Part shown: piece by piece, positions 1 to 8,511 of the stretch
How positions within the stretch are numbered: the first letter of the stretch is position 1
How the letters are laid out: each line of letters starts with the position of its first letter
From: Solidesulfovibrio aerotolerans
Lineage (GTDB): Bacteria; Desulfobacterota; Desulfovibrionia; Desulfovibrionales; Desulfovibrionaceae
Direction: 5' to 3'
NCBI RefSeq assembly: GCF_009856865.1
Contig: NZ_WVUD01000019.1
Location: forward strand, 1-64,000
Length of the DNA: 64,000 nucleotides
Notes under the pieces: generated by a model
What the model was told of the DNA's origin: nothing
What the model saw: the letters and a program-made list of their open reading frames with translations, nothing else
Database searches by the model: none
Made by a program: the position numbers and the translations under genes

Positions 1-68
1 GGCTTCTGCCCGGGGCCAGCGCCCCAATCCCGCCGCCCATTCTCTCACGTACCCCCACCCGCCCCATC

Positions 69-120
69 GCGGGGGTCCGGGGGGATCATCCCCCCGGTGG
101 GGTTCGGGGCAAAGCCCCGA
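69..120. repeat. Intergenic GC-rich hairpin repeat, A-type module (diverged copy)
   Basis: A G-run and C-run flank a short ATCAT centre (GGGGGGATCATCCCCCC), followed by a second small hairpin (GGGGTTCGGGGCAAAGCCCC). The core matches the A module of the copies near 12.4, 16.4, 26.9, 33.7 and 61.0 kb. It lies just beyond the 3' end of the minus-strand GH57 gene, so it probably acts as a terminator or mRNA 3'-end structure. The outer GCCGCCGGAGGC arm is missing here. Confidence 0.6.
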
Positions 121-136
121 TTCTCTTCGCTTTCGC

Positions 137-2392
137 CTAGACCGCAAACCCGAGCGCCGACGCCAGTTCCCGGGCGCTGCCGGTAAACGGCCGCCGTTCC
201 CACAGGGCGTTTTGGGCGGCCCACCAGTCGGGGTGCAGGTCGAGGTCGGCGGCGTGGGCGATAAGGCGGGCGAGCAGTTGCCAGTCGGGGTCCGGTCGGC
301 TGATGAGCCGGGCGGTTTCGGCGGCCAGGCGCGCTTCCAGGGCAGCTTTGACGGGCGAGTCGTGGCCGGTATTTTTGAGGAACAGGAGCAGCAGTTCGCG
401 GCGTTTTTCGGCCAGGGGCAGTTCAAAGACTTCGTGCCAGATAAGTCCCGGCCACAGCGGCAGCAGCAGCGGCGCCAGGGTGATGGTCTGCTGGGCTTCC
501 TGGCGTTCGGTGACTAGGGACCGGGCAATGGCGGCCTGGGCCAGATTGTCGGCGAAAAAGGCGGCCTCGGCGTGGCGGGTGAAGGCGTCGGCCAGGGCCT
601 GGCGTTTGTTGACGGGCAGGCCGACGTTTTCAAAGCAAAAGCCTTGTTCCGGGCCACCGGTGGCGGGCTGGATGCTGGCGCAGCCCGCAAAGGGGTCGGC
701 GGCGGTGGTCGGGGTGTAGGTCAGGGCGAAGACGTCGGCGGCGGTTTCCAGGCGGTAGAGGATGGCGGCGGTGCCGGAGATCCCTTTGCTGGCGGCGTCG
801 TCGAGGCGGATGGTGACGTCCACGCCGGGCCAGAAGACGGTGGCGTCGTGGCCGCCGGCCGGGAGCCGGTTTTCCAGGGCCAGGGTCAATAACGCCTGGG
901 TGACGAGGGTTTTCGGAGTTTCGCGCCGGGGTTTGGCCAGATTGTTCCAGATGTCGCGGCCGGTGCCCATGGCCGGCTCATTGGAGAGGGCCTCGGCCAG
1001 GATGGCGGTCACGTCGGGTTCGGGATCGGCCATGCCGGTGGCCCGGGCCAGTTCGGCGGCGCGCAGGGCAAAGGTCAGGGCATTAACGGGTTCCAGGCGG
1101 GATATTTCGTCGAAAAACCAGGCGCAACTGGCAAACGAGGCCAGTCCCCAGGCCTGCATGGAGAGCAGTTTCCAGGCCATGCCGCGCTGGGTGGGGCTGG
1201 TTTTGGGGACCATATGGACGTGCTCGAAGGCTTCTTTGGAGACCACGCCGGCCAGGACGCCGCCGTAGGCGACAAGGGCCTTTTCGGCGTCGTTAAAAAG
1301 GGACGCGCCAGTGGTGTCGTAGTGGGCGTCCAGACGGGATTTGAGGAGATCAAGAGCGTTGCGCAAGGGGGCGCGCCAGCGTTGGTTGTAGCTGCCGGCG
1401 TGATCGCCGGCGGTGCAGCCGCAGTCCGAGCGCCAGCGTTCGACGCCGTGGGCGCAGCTCCAGGCCGAGACTTCGCGGATGCGCACGTATCGGCGGGGCG
1501 GGTTGGCGGCCAGATAGGCAGCGTAGTTGGTGAGTGTGAGGCCGTCGCGGCCGGACCGGGCCTGATCGAGGGCATAGGCCAGGGCCATTTCGCCGAATTT
1601 GAAATGGTGGCCGTAGGTTTCGCCGTCAGTAGCCAGGGATAAAAGGCCCGGCCCGGCCGCGCTGGAGAGGCGGCGGAAGAACTGTTCACCGTCGGCCAGC
1701 AGATGGTCGAAGGCCACGGCCTGGGACAGGGGGCCATGGTAGAAAAAAACGGCGATGCTGCGCCCGGACGGCAGACGCACGGCATAGGGTTCCCGGATAT
1801 CCAGGGAGCCGGCGTCCACGTCGCGCCAGTTTTTGGCGTCGTCGCTGACCGCCGTGGCCTGGGACGGGGCCAGGATGGTGAAAAGGATGCCGGCGTCGGC
1901 GAGTGTTTCCAGGGTCGGGGTATCGACGGCGGTTTCGGACAGCCACATGCCTTCCGGGGCGCGTTTGAAGCGGGCGGTGAAATCGTCCACGGCCCAGCGG
2001 ACTTCGAGCTGTTTGTCGCGCGGGGAAGCCAGCGGCATGATGACGTGGTGATAGATCTGGGCCAGGGCGTTGCCGTGGCCCAGGCGGGCCAGACTGTCGC
2101 GGTCGGCTTCGAGGATGCGCGCGTAGGTGTCCGGGGCGGAGCGGGCCATCCAGGACATGAGCGTGGGGCCGGCGTTAAAGCTCATCAGCGAATAGCAGTT
2201 GACGAGTTCGACGATGCGCCCGCTGCCGTCCTGGCGTCTGGCCCGGGCCATGGGGGCGTAGGATTCGCGGCAGATGCGTTCGTTCCAGTGAATGGCCGGG
2301 GCGGCGCTGCCTTCGGGCAGGATGCGGCCGAGCCAGGGATCTTCGCGGGGCGGCTGGTAAAAATGGCCGTGAATGCAAAGGGCGCGGTCCAT
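137..2392 (-). CDS. Glycoside hydrolase family 57 protein (DUF3536-type)
   Basis: A 751-residue cytoplasmic protein. It opens with the GH57 signature HGHFYQPPREDPW (residues 8-20). The probable nucleophile is Glu153 in MWLSETAVD, and the probable acid/base is Asp256 in LATDGETYGHHFKFGE. Family members are amylases, 4-alpha-glucanotransferases or branching enzymes acting on alpha-glucans. The substrate of this long DUF3536-bearing subgroup is not established, so glycogen metabolism is only inferred. The start ATG has AGGAG about 7 nt upstream, inside the end of the preceding gene (3-nt gap), so the gene is the last of a three-gene minus-strand operon with the secreted repeat protein and the HAMP protein. 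The length suits a GH57 core plus an extra C-terminal domain. Confidence 0.85.
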   Translation of the reverse strand: MDRALCIHGHFYQPPREDPWLGRILPEGSAAPAIHWNERICRESYAPMARARRQDGSGRIVELVNCYSLMSFNAGPTLMSWMARSAPDTYARILEADRDSLARLGHGNALAQIYHHVIMPLASPRDKQLEVRWAVDDFTARFKRAPEGMWLSETAVDTPTLETLADAGILFTILAPSQATAVSDDAKNWRDVDAGSLDIREPYAVRLPSGRSIAVFFYHGPLSQAVAFDHLLADGEQFFRRLSSAAGPGLLSLATDGETYGHHFKFGEMALAYALDQARSGRDGLTLTNYAAYLAANPPRRYVRIREVSAWSCAHGVERWRSDCGCTAGDHAGSYNQRWRAPLRNALDLLKSRLDAHYDTTGASLFNDAEKALVAYGGVLAGVVSKEAFEHVHMVPKTSPTQRGMAWKLLSMQAWGLASFASCAWFFDEISRLEPVNALTFALRAAELARATGMADPEPDVTAILAEALSNEPAMGTGRDIWNNLAKPRRETPKTLVTQALLTLALENRLPAGGHDATVFWPGVDVTIRLDDAASKGISGTAAILYRLETAADVFALTYTPTTAADPFAGCASIQPATGGPEQGFCFENVGLPVNKRQALADAFTRHAEAAFFADNLAQAAIARSLVTERQEAQQTITLAPLLLPLWPGLIWHEVFELPLAEKRRELLLLFLKNTGHDSPVKAALEARLAAETARLISRPDPDWQLLARLIAHAADLDLHPDWWAAQNALWERRPFTGSARELASALGFAV

Positions 2393-2395
2393 GAA

Positions 2396-3859
2396 TCACT
2401 CCTGTCCGTTGGTGCGTTCGATGCGGCTGCCCCCGCTGTCCGGGGGCGTAAAAGTCTTTTGATCCAGGACATCCAGGGCGCGCTCGGCCAGGGAGCCTTC
2501 GCGGCGACGCAGCAGCGAGGCGTCGATGTAGTGGACCTCCAGCGGCCCCTGGGCCGGGCGAATGAGCGCCAAGGAGAGTCCCGGCCAGGACCACAGGTGC
2601 AGGCGGCTGCCGTCCTCGCCGGGGCGATCCGCGGGCGGGCCGTATTTGGCGGTGTAGGCGTCGAGCACCCGGGCGTAGTCGCCCTGGGCATCGTTGCCCG
2701 AGGGCGCGACCGTCAGGGCGACGCCGGAGAGTTTGCCGCCGTCGTAGGCGTACAGCACGGCAAGAAGGGGAATATCGCCCAGCACCAGCCGCTCGTCAGC
2801 CCGGCGGAAGTAGCGCCGCCCCCGGTGGCCGAAAAGGTATTCGCCGCCAGGCAAGCTGGATTCGGGCGAACCAAAGGCAGCCCCGCGAAAGGAACGCGGC
2901 GGATCGCCCTTGGAAAAGATGCGCAGCCCCCCGGACAGCGACGGCGGCCGGCCGGATGCGGCTTCGGCGGCCACGACTTTGGCCAGCAGGCCCGCGTCGG
3001 CGTAGCGGATGGCCAGGCCGCCGGCAGCGGTATCCCGGGACAGGGCGATCTGGGCGGTGGGCCAGCTCCAGACGAGTTCCTCTTCCAGGGTGGCGGGGAT
3101 GGCCCGGGGAGCGCCGTATTTGGCGGCGTAGGCCTGGCGCAGGGCGTCAAAATCGGCGGCTGTGTCGGCCCGCATGAGCACGGCGAAAAATTTCCCTTCG
3201 TAAAAACCGTACAGAATGTCACTTAAGCGCGTTTCGCCCAATTCCAGGCGTTCCCCGGCCCGCCGGTAGTACTCGGCCACGCCTTCCTTGTAGGCCAGGG
3301 TCAGACCCGGGAGGCTGGCAATCTCGCGGCCAAAGCGCAGGCCGCGAAAGCCGATGGGGCCACGGGCGCGGACATCTTCGGCGCTTTGCCAGGTTTCGCG
3401 CTCCTCGTGGGCCAGATTGGGCAAAAAAACGTAATCCACTTCGGTGGTCCCTTCCCGGGCGAAGTGGGACAGGCTGACGGTCAAGGTCGGCAGCCGCCAG
3501 ACCAGCCGGACAAAGCCCGGTGCGCCTTCCCGGGCCGGCAGACCGTATTTGGCCTCAAAGGCCTGGACCAAGGCCCCCAGGCCCTGGCAGCCGGCCAGGG
3601 TCATGCGGGCGAAAAAAAACAGGCCCCTGGAGAAGCCGTAGCGCACCTCGGTGGCGCACTCTTCACCAAAAACCGGCTTTTCGGTGTCGCGACGGTAAAA
3701 CGCCACCGGCCCGGCATCGCCGACGTGGGTCAGGCCCGGGTTGTCGGCCAGGGCCGAACCGAAGACGATACCTCGAAATTCCGGTGGTTTGGCCGCTGCC
3801 AGGGGGGCAAGGGCCAGGAACAGGAGGGCCAGGGTCAGGCAAAGGATGCGCGCGGTCAT
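2396..3859 (-). CDS. Secreted protein with three internal repeats, function unknown
   Basis: A 487-residue protein with an N-terminal signal peptide (MTARILCLTLALLFLALAPLAAA). The mature part is three diverged copies of a unit of about 140 residues. Each copy begins FRG-x2-FG, then has a YYRR/FYRR/YFRR motif, a YG/YA-F-x-G turn (YGFSRGLFF, YGFYEGKFF, YAYDGGKLS), an A-x-Y/F-x-AKYGxP motif, a W-P/W-R strand and a closing hydrophobic D/Y-containing strand. The copies start near residues 27, 167 and 318. I do not recognise a named family. The repeat pattern suggests small alpha/beta domains that bind something outside the inner membrane. It lies 11 nt downstream of the HAMP protein and 3 nt upstream of the GH57 gene, so all three are probably co-transcribed. 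Confidence 0.7.
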   Translation of the reverse strand: MTARILCLTLALLFLALAPLAAAKPPEFRGIVFGSALADNPGLTHVGDAGPVAFYRRDTEKPVFGEECATEVRYGFSRGLFFFARMTLAGCQGLGALVQAFEAKYGLPAREGAPGFVRLVWRLPTLTVSLSHFAREGTTEVDYVFLPNLAHEERETWQSAEDVRARGPIGFRGLRFGREIASLPGLTLAYKEGVAEYYRRAGERLELGETRLSDILYGFYEGKFFAVLMRADTAADFDALRQAYAAKYGAPRAIPATLEEELVWSWPTAQIALSRDTAAGGLAIRYADAGLLAKVVAAEAASGRPPSLSGGLRIFSKGDPPRSFRGAAFGSPESSLPGGEYLFGHRGRRYFRRADERLVLGDIPLLAVLYAYDGGKLSGVALTVAPSGNDAQGDYARVLDAYTAKYGPPADRPGEDGSRLHLWSWPGLSLALIRPAQGPLEVHYIDASLLRRREGSLAERALDVLDQKTFTPPDSGGSRIERTNGQE

Positions 3860-3870
3860 GAAACGCCCGG

Positions 3871-5034
3871 CTAGCGGGCCAGACGCTTGCCGATGCGCCG
3901 GGCCATTTCCTTCAGGCTTTCAGCCAACTGCCCCACTTCGTCGCGGCCGGAAACGGTCAGCTTGTCGGTGATGCGGCCAGCGGACAGATCCCGGGCGAAA
4001 AGGGAACAGCGGCGAACCGGCACGCCCAGGACCAGGGCCATGGCCACGGCAAAGGCCGCGCCCCCAAGCAGGATGGCCCAGGCCGCGCCGCCGAGGATGC
4101 GCCGGGAGATGGTCAAGGCATTGCCCAGCCCCGAGGCGTCGGCCGCCGCTTCGGCCAGGGTGGCACCGCCGAGTTCCGTGCCGGCGGCGACGGCGGCCCG
4201 CTCGGCCTCAAGGATCTGACGGCCGGTGGCCCGCAGCGTCTCCCAGTCGGCCAACAAGGTGGTGGCCGACTGCCGGCAGCCGGCCAGGGCGGTAAAGATC
4301 GGGCCCAAGCGTTTGGTTTCCTCGTCGCTACCGGCCTTGATGTCGCGAAGCGCTGCCTCGGCCTCGTCATAGCGGGTAAGTGCCTGGGAGAGTTTGGCCG
4401 GATCGCGGTCGGCCTTGGCCGACTCGGCGGCCAGACGCACGTCGCGGCCGGCGTCCTGGACGGCCTGGGCGGTTTTTAAGCGCTTGGCGTGCAGCCGCAG
4501 GACGTCGGGCTGGGGATATTTGGTCGCCAGTTCCTTGTCCCACTGGGCAGTCTTCAATTCGATATAGCCGGCCACGGCTGCGGCGTAGGCGTCCTGGGCC
4601 GTGGTCAAGGCAGTGCGGGCCTGGGCCACCCGGTCGTTGGCGGCAACGGCGGATTCGGCGGCTTTTTTATAGGTGTCGAGAAAAAAACCGATCTTGGCGG
4701 CTTCGGCGGCCAGACCTTCCATGCCCGGCCGGGTTGCGGCCTCCTTGGCGGCCTGCAGGGCGTCGGCAGCCTGGGCCAGTTCTTTTTTGGCCCGTTCCAG
4801 GGCCTCGCGCTCGCCGGACAGGGCATAGCCCCGGATGGCCTGGGCCGCCAGCAGCAGCCGGCGTTCCACGGCGGCGGCCAGATCGGCCCGGGGGAGCCGA
4901 GCGGTTTCCAGATTCCGGGAACGCTCGGCCAATCCGTCCAGGCGGGAAACGGCGAAGAGTCCCAGCAGCAAAGCGGCAACGGCGGGCAGACAGACGGCCA
5001 CGCCGATTTTGACGGGAAAAAGCGGAAACCTCAT
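3871..5034 (-). CDS. Membrane sensor-like protein ending in a HAMP domain
   Basis: A 387-residue protein if it starts at the ATG at 5034, which has AAAGGA about 10 nt upstream; an in-frame ATG at 5112 only adds a Cys-rich, unlikely leader. A first membrane helix (about residues 8-27) is followed by a long, mostly helical Ala/Glu/Lys-rich region (28-270) resembling a four-helix-bundle ligand-binding domain. A second membrane helix lies near 310-335 and the HAMP segment (RDLSAGRITDKL...DEVGQLAESLKEM) runs to the C terminus. This is the layout of a methyl-accepting chemotaxis protein or histidine kinase, but the chain stops right after HAMP with no output domain. It is the first gene of the operon with the secreted repeat protein and GH57 enzyme. 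Confidence 0.75.
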   Translation of the reverse strand: MRFPLFPVKIGVAVCLPAVAALLLGLFAVSRLDGLAERSRNLETARLPRADLAAAVERRLLLAAQAIRGYALSGEREALERAKKELAQAADALQAAKEAATRPGMEGLAAEAAKIGFFLDTYKKAAESAVAANDRVAQARTALTTAQDAYAAAVAGYIELKTAQWDKELATKYPQPDVLRLHAKRLKTAQAVQDAGRDVRLAAESAKADRDPAKLSQALTRYDEAEAALRDIKAGSDEETKRLGPIFTALAGCRQSATTLLADWETLRATGRQILEAERAAVAAGTELGGATLAEAAADASGLGNALTISRRILGGAAWAILLGGAAFAVAMALVLGVPVRRCSLFARDLSAGRITDKLTVSGRDEVGQLAESLKEMARRIGKRLAR

Positions 5035-5141
5035 GCCGGTGCGTCCTTTGTTTGGAAATGCGGCACGGGGGCAACGGCAACAACAACCCGGCTCCCGGGC
5101 AAGAGGCTTCAACCTGTATCGAATATTGAAAGGAAATCAAA

Positions 5142-5173
5142 GGGGGCCGGGGGCACATTGCCGCCCGGCCCCC
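5142..5173 (-). terminator. Rho-independent-type terminator of pstB
   Basis: Perfect 10-bp stem GGGGGCCGGG / CCCGGCCCCC with a 12-nt loop. Read on the minus strand it is followed by TTTGATTTCC. It lies about 95 nt beyond the pstB stop codon and before the next minus-strand gene. Confidence 0.75.
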
Positions 5174-5266
5174 GAATTGCTTTGAACCGATGCTCGGTTC
5201 CACATCCCCGACAGGGACCGACGCCATCGTGCCGTCCGGCTCCCGAAGAGCCCCTGGGCGCAAGCC

Positions 5267-6028
5267 TCAACCGAAGCGGCCGGTGATGTAGTCCTCGGTC
5301 TGCTTCTGGGCCGGCCGGGTGAAGATGGTTTCGGTGGCGTCTTCCTCAATGAGCCGGCCCATGTAGAAAAAGGCCGTGCGGTCGGACACCCGGGCGGCCT
5401 GCTGCATGGAGTGGGTGACGATGATGATGGTAAAGCGTTTTTTCAGATCGTGGATAAGTTCCTCGATCTTTTGGGTGGCAATGGGGTCCAACGCCGAGGC
5501 CGGTTCGTCCATGAGCAGGATTTCCGGTTCGATGGCCAGGGCCCGGGCGATGCACAGGCGCTGCTGCTGGCCGCCGGACAGGCCCAGGGCCGAGTCGTGG
5601 AGCCGGTCCTTGACCTCGTCAAAAAGCGCGGCGTCCTTGAGGCTTTTTTCCACCTGCTGGGAAATAAAGGTATTGTCGCGCGCCCCGCCCACCCGCAGGC
5701 CATAGGCCACGTTCTCGAAAATGGTCTTGGGAAAGGGGTTGGGCTTTTGAAAGACCATGCCCACCCGGCGGCGCAGTTCCACCACGTCCAGCCCCGAAGA
5801 ATAGACATCCCCGCCGTCGAGCAGCATCTCGCCTTCGACCCGTGCCCCGGGAATGAGGTCGTTCATGCGATTGATGCAACGCAGGAAGGTGGATTTGCCG
5901 CAACCCGAAGGGCCAATGAGCGCCGTGGCCTGATGCTCGAAGATGCTCAGGTTGATGTCTTGCAGGGCTTTAAACCGGCCGTAATAGAAATTGAGGCTGC
6001 GGGCGACCAACTTTATGATCTCGGACAT
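5267..6028 (-). CDS. pstB: Phosphate ABC transporter ATP-binding protein PstB
   Basis: A 253-residue ATPase of normal PstB length that energises high-affinity phosphate uptake at the inner membrane. Visible motifs are Walker [10 protein letters not shown] (near residue 39), the ABC signature LSGGQQQR, Walker [14 protein letters not shown] and the switch histidine in [15 protein letters not shown]. The QKPNPFP Q-loop and [15 protein letters not shown] segments are typical of PstB rather than other ABC ATPases. The start ATG has AAAGGAAA upstream. It follows phoR by 79 nt on the same strand, so it probably belongs to the Pho regulon. The permease and binding-protein partners (pstC, pstA, pstS) are not in this window. 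Confidence 0.95.
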   Translation of the reverse strand: MSEIIKLVARSLNFYYGRFKALQDINLSIFEHQATALIGPSGCGKSTFLRCINRMNDLIPGARVEGEMLLDGGDVYSSGLDVVELRRRVGMVFQKPNPFPKTIFENVAYGLRVGGARDNTFISQQVEKSLKDAALFDEVKDRLHDSALGLSGGQQQRLCIARALAIEPEILLMDEPASALDPIATQKIEELIHDLKKRFTIIIVTHSMQQAARVSDRTAFFYMGRLIEEDATETIFTRPAQKQTEDYITGRFG

Positions 6029-6107
6029 GGGGCGTTTCCTTTTCTGCTTCCGTTTCGGTGGGCGACACCACCCTGTGACAGGCGGCTTGTCCGGCGTGGA
6101 CAGGACA

Positions 6108-7577
6108 TCACGACGGCGACGGCAGCGGGTCGGGCCGGACCTCGGCTGCGGTTTGGCCCACGACAGGGGCGGTTTGCTCCTGGGCCTTGGCCAGCGGCAG
6201 GGAAAAATGGAAGGCGGCCCCGGTCATCTCGCCCCGCCCGCGTTCCACCCATATCCGACCGCCATGGCGCTCCACGATATGCTTGACAATTGCCAGACCC
6301 AGGCCGGTACTGCCGGGGGTTTTGGAGCGATGCCGTTCCACCCGGTAAAAGCGCTCAAAGATGCGCTGGCGCTCTTCGGGTGGGATGCCCGGCCCCTGGT
6401 CCAGCACGGAGCAGGTGGCGATTCCCCGGGCCGGGTCGACCTCGGCGGTCATGGCGATGCGCGAGCCTTCGGGGCCAAAGCGGATGGCGTTTTCAAGGAG
6501 ATTACGCCAGACTTGGCAAAGTTGTCCGCTGTCGCAGGCCACGCCCACACCGTCCGGCGGCAGACGGCGTTCGAGCAGCAGCCCGCGGGCCTGGGCCAAC
6601 GGTTCGCATTCGCGGATGGCGTCGGCCAGGGCGGTCCCGACCTCGGCCCGGACGTCGGGGGCCGGTCCTTGGGCTTCCTCCATGCGCGCGAGGTTTAAAA
6701 TATCGTCCACCATCTTGGACATGTGGTTGGCGTTTTTAAGGATCACTTCCAGAAAACGGCGCTTTTCCACCGCCAGTTCCGGCGCGGCTCCAAGGAGCGT
6801 CTCGGCGTAGCCCTTGATCGAGGTCAGGGGCGTTCGCAGCTCATGGGTGACGTTGGCCGCGAAATCCCGGCGCACCCGGGAGAGCTTGCGGGTTTCCGAA
6901 ACGTCGTGAAAGACCAGCACCGCACCCGGATCGGCCGCCCCGCCGCTGGCACCCAGGCGCACCAGGGACACCTCGTAAAACCGGCCCGGACCGAGCTTGG
7001 CTTCCAGGGTCACAGCCCCTTCCACCGGCGCGTCCTGTCCGGCCAGCAGCCGGTCGCAGGCCATTTGCAGCTCCGGGCTGGGAATGACCTCGATGGGCCG
7101 GCGGCCCAGCGGCGAACCGGCAATGGGGGCGACGCTGCCCAGGGCCGGGTTGGCCGAGCGAATCCGGCCGGCGGCGTCCAGGACCATGACCGCCTCGCGC
7201 ATGCCGTCGAGAATGGCCTGCAACTGGGTTTTCTGGTCGGTGATGGTGGCAATGTTGGCTTCGATACCCCGGGCCATCTGGTTGACGGCTTCGGCCAGGA
7301 CGACAAACTCGCCCCCCGGGGACAGATGGAGCCGGCGACGGTAATCGCCGCCGCCAATGGCCCGGGCCACGTCGATGACCTCGGCCAGGGACTGGGATAA
7401 GCGGCGGCTTAACAGCCAAAAGGCCATTCCGGCCAGGAGCAGGGCCGCGCCCAGGCCGCCCAGGCGCGCCAGCCGCGTGGCCGAATCGGGCACGAACTGG
7501 GCCACGGCAAGGGCGACGGCGGTCACGGCCAGACAGATGCCGGTGGCCCGAAGCCCGGAAGCGACAGAGCCGGCCAC
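6108..7577 (-). CDS. phoR: Phosphate regulon sensor histidine kinase PhoR
   Basis: A 489-residue inner-membrane kinase starting at GTG, 3 nt after the phoB stop. Two membrane helices (about residues 10-30 and 40-57) with a very short periplasmic loop are typical of PhoR. A HAMP segment, a PAS domain (about 115-230), a HisKA domain with the phospho-accepting His in [18 protein letters not shown], and an HATPase domain follow (N box [14 protein letters not shown]1 [21 protein letters not shown]2 [18 protein letters not shown]). It should phosphorylate PhoB under phosphate limitation, gated by the Pst transporter; the neighbouring pstB fits this. The closing Pro/Val-rich tail is variable. Confidence 0.92.
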   Translation of the reverse strand: MAGSVASGLRATGICLAVTAVALAVAQFVPDSATRLARLGGLGAALLLAGMAFWLLSRRLSQSLAEVIDVARAIGGGDYRRRLHLSPGGEFVVLAEAVNQMARGIEANIATITDQKTQLQAILDGMREAVMVLDAAGRIRSANPALGSVAPIAGSPLGRRPIEVIPSPELQMACDRLLAGQDAPVEGAVTLEAKLGPGRFYEVSLVRLGASGGAADPGAVLVFHDVSETRKLSRVRRDFAANVTHELRTPLTSIKGYAETLLGAAPELAVEKRRFLEVILKNANHMSKMVDDILNLARMEEAQGPAPDVRAEVGTALADAIRECEPLAQARGLLLERRLPPDGVGVACDSGQLCQVWRNLLENAIRFGPEGSRIAMTAEVDPARGIATCSVLDQGPGIPPEERQRIFERFYRVERHRSKTPGSTGLGLAIVKHIVERHGGRIWVERGRGEMTGAAFHFSLPLAKAQEQTAPVVGQTAAEVRPDPLPSPS

Positions 7578-7580
7578 CGC

Positions 7581-8264
7581 TTATTCCTTAAACCGGTAGC
7601 CCACGCCCCGGACCGTCTCGATCATGTCGGAAAAATGGCCGAGCTTTTGGCGCAGGCGGCGGACATGGGTATCCACGGTGCGGGCGTAGCCCTCGAATTC
7701 GTAGCCCCAGACCGAATTGAGCAGGCGGTCCCGGGTAAGCACCCGGCCGGAGCTTTGCAGCAGTTCGGCCAACAGCCTGAATTCCGTGGCGGTGAGCACG
7801 ATTTCCTGGCCATCAAGGCTGACCCGGTGGGCGGCCATGTCCACGGACAGGCCGTCGCGGGCCAGCACCTGCCGCTTGTCCGGCTCCGGGGCATGGCGCT
7901 TGAGCACGGCCCGCAGGCGCAGGATCAGTTCCCGGGGGGAAAAGGGTTTGACCACGTAGTCGTCGGCCCCCAGTTCCAGGCCGACGATGCGGTCCACTTC
8001 CTCGCCCCGGGCCGTTAACATGATGATGGGGGCAGCGGCGGTCTTGGGGTCGCGCTTGAGTTCCTTGCACACCGAAAAACCGTCCAGCCCCGGCAGCATG
8101 AGGTCGAGGATGACGCCGGCCGGCGGCGAACGCCGGGCCTTGGTCAGGGCCTCGTACCCGTCGCGTGCCGTTTCGGTGGCAAAACCGGCGCTTTGCAGAT
8201 TAAAGGCCAGCAGTTCGACAATATCTTCGTCATCTTCGACAATCAGGATGGTATCCTTGGTCAT
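7581..8264 (-). CDS. phoB: Phosphate regulon response regulator PhoB
   Basis: A 227-residue OmpR/PhoB-class DNA-binding regulator. The receiver domain (1-125) has the acidic pocket VEDDED, phospho-acceptor Asp in VILDLMLPGLDG, the Thr in MLTARGEE and Lys in DYVVKPFSPREL. The C-terminal winged helix contains TATEFRLLAELLQSSGRVLTRDRLL and the closing VDTHVRRLRQKLG / VRGVGYRFKE typical of PhoB. The start ATG has GAGGTGG upstream. It is first in a phoB-phoR-pstB gene row, with a Pho-box-like direct repeat about 70 nt upstream of the start codon, so it probably autoregulates. Confidence 0.95.
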   Translation of the reverse strand: MTKDTILIVEDDEDIVELLAFNLQSAGFATETARDGYEALTKARRSPPAGVILDLMLPGLDGFSVCKELKRDPKTAAAPIIMLTARGEEVDRIVGLELGADDYVVKPFSPRELILRLRAVLKRHAPEPDKRQVLARDGLSVDMAAHRVSLDGQEIVLTATEFRLLAELLQSSGRVLTRDRLLNSVWGYEFEGYARTVDTHVRRLRQKLGHFSDMIETVRGVGYRFKE

Positions 8265-8330
8265 GCGGCCACCTCGGTGTTTAGGACATCACGAAAGAAC
8301 ACGCTGCCTTGACGCCGCGATGAATGACGC

Positions 8331-8348
8331 GTGACGATTGTGTGACAC
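8331..8348 (-). promoter_or_regulatory. Candidate Pho box upstream of phoB
   Basis: On the minus strand the sequence is GTGTCACACAATCGTCAC: two 7-nt half-sites resembling CTGTCAT (GTGTCAC and TCGTCAC) separated by 4 nt. This gives the 11-nt periodicity of known PhoB sites. It lies 67-84 nt upstream of the phoB start codon. Both half-sites deviate from consensus at the edges, so the call rests on spacing, the TGTCA/CGTCA cores and location. Confidence 0.55.
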
Positions 8349-8511
8349 CACTCGCCGCAAAGCGCAATCCCGCCATCCGGGCCGTTTCAGGCCGCGCAAA
8401 GCCTCGGCGTTTCGGTTGCCGCGCCGGTTTGACGCATTTTCCAAATCAGCCTAAGGTGCCATACTTCAAAATTTTGCGCGCCCGGCCGACGCGGCGCAAA
8501 GGGCATGGCAC

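Noticed and set aside
6029-6107. A Pho box before pstB
   Set aside because: Only one half-site resembling CTGTCAC is present; the next match is not at 11-nt spacing.
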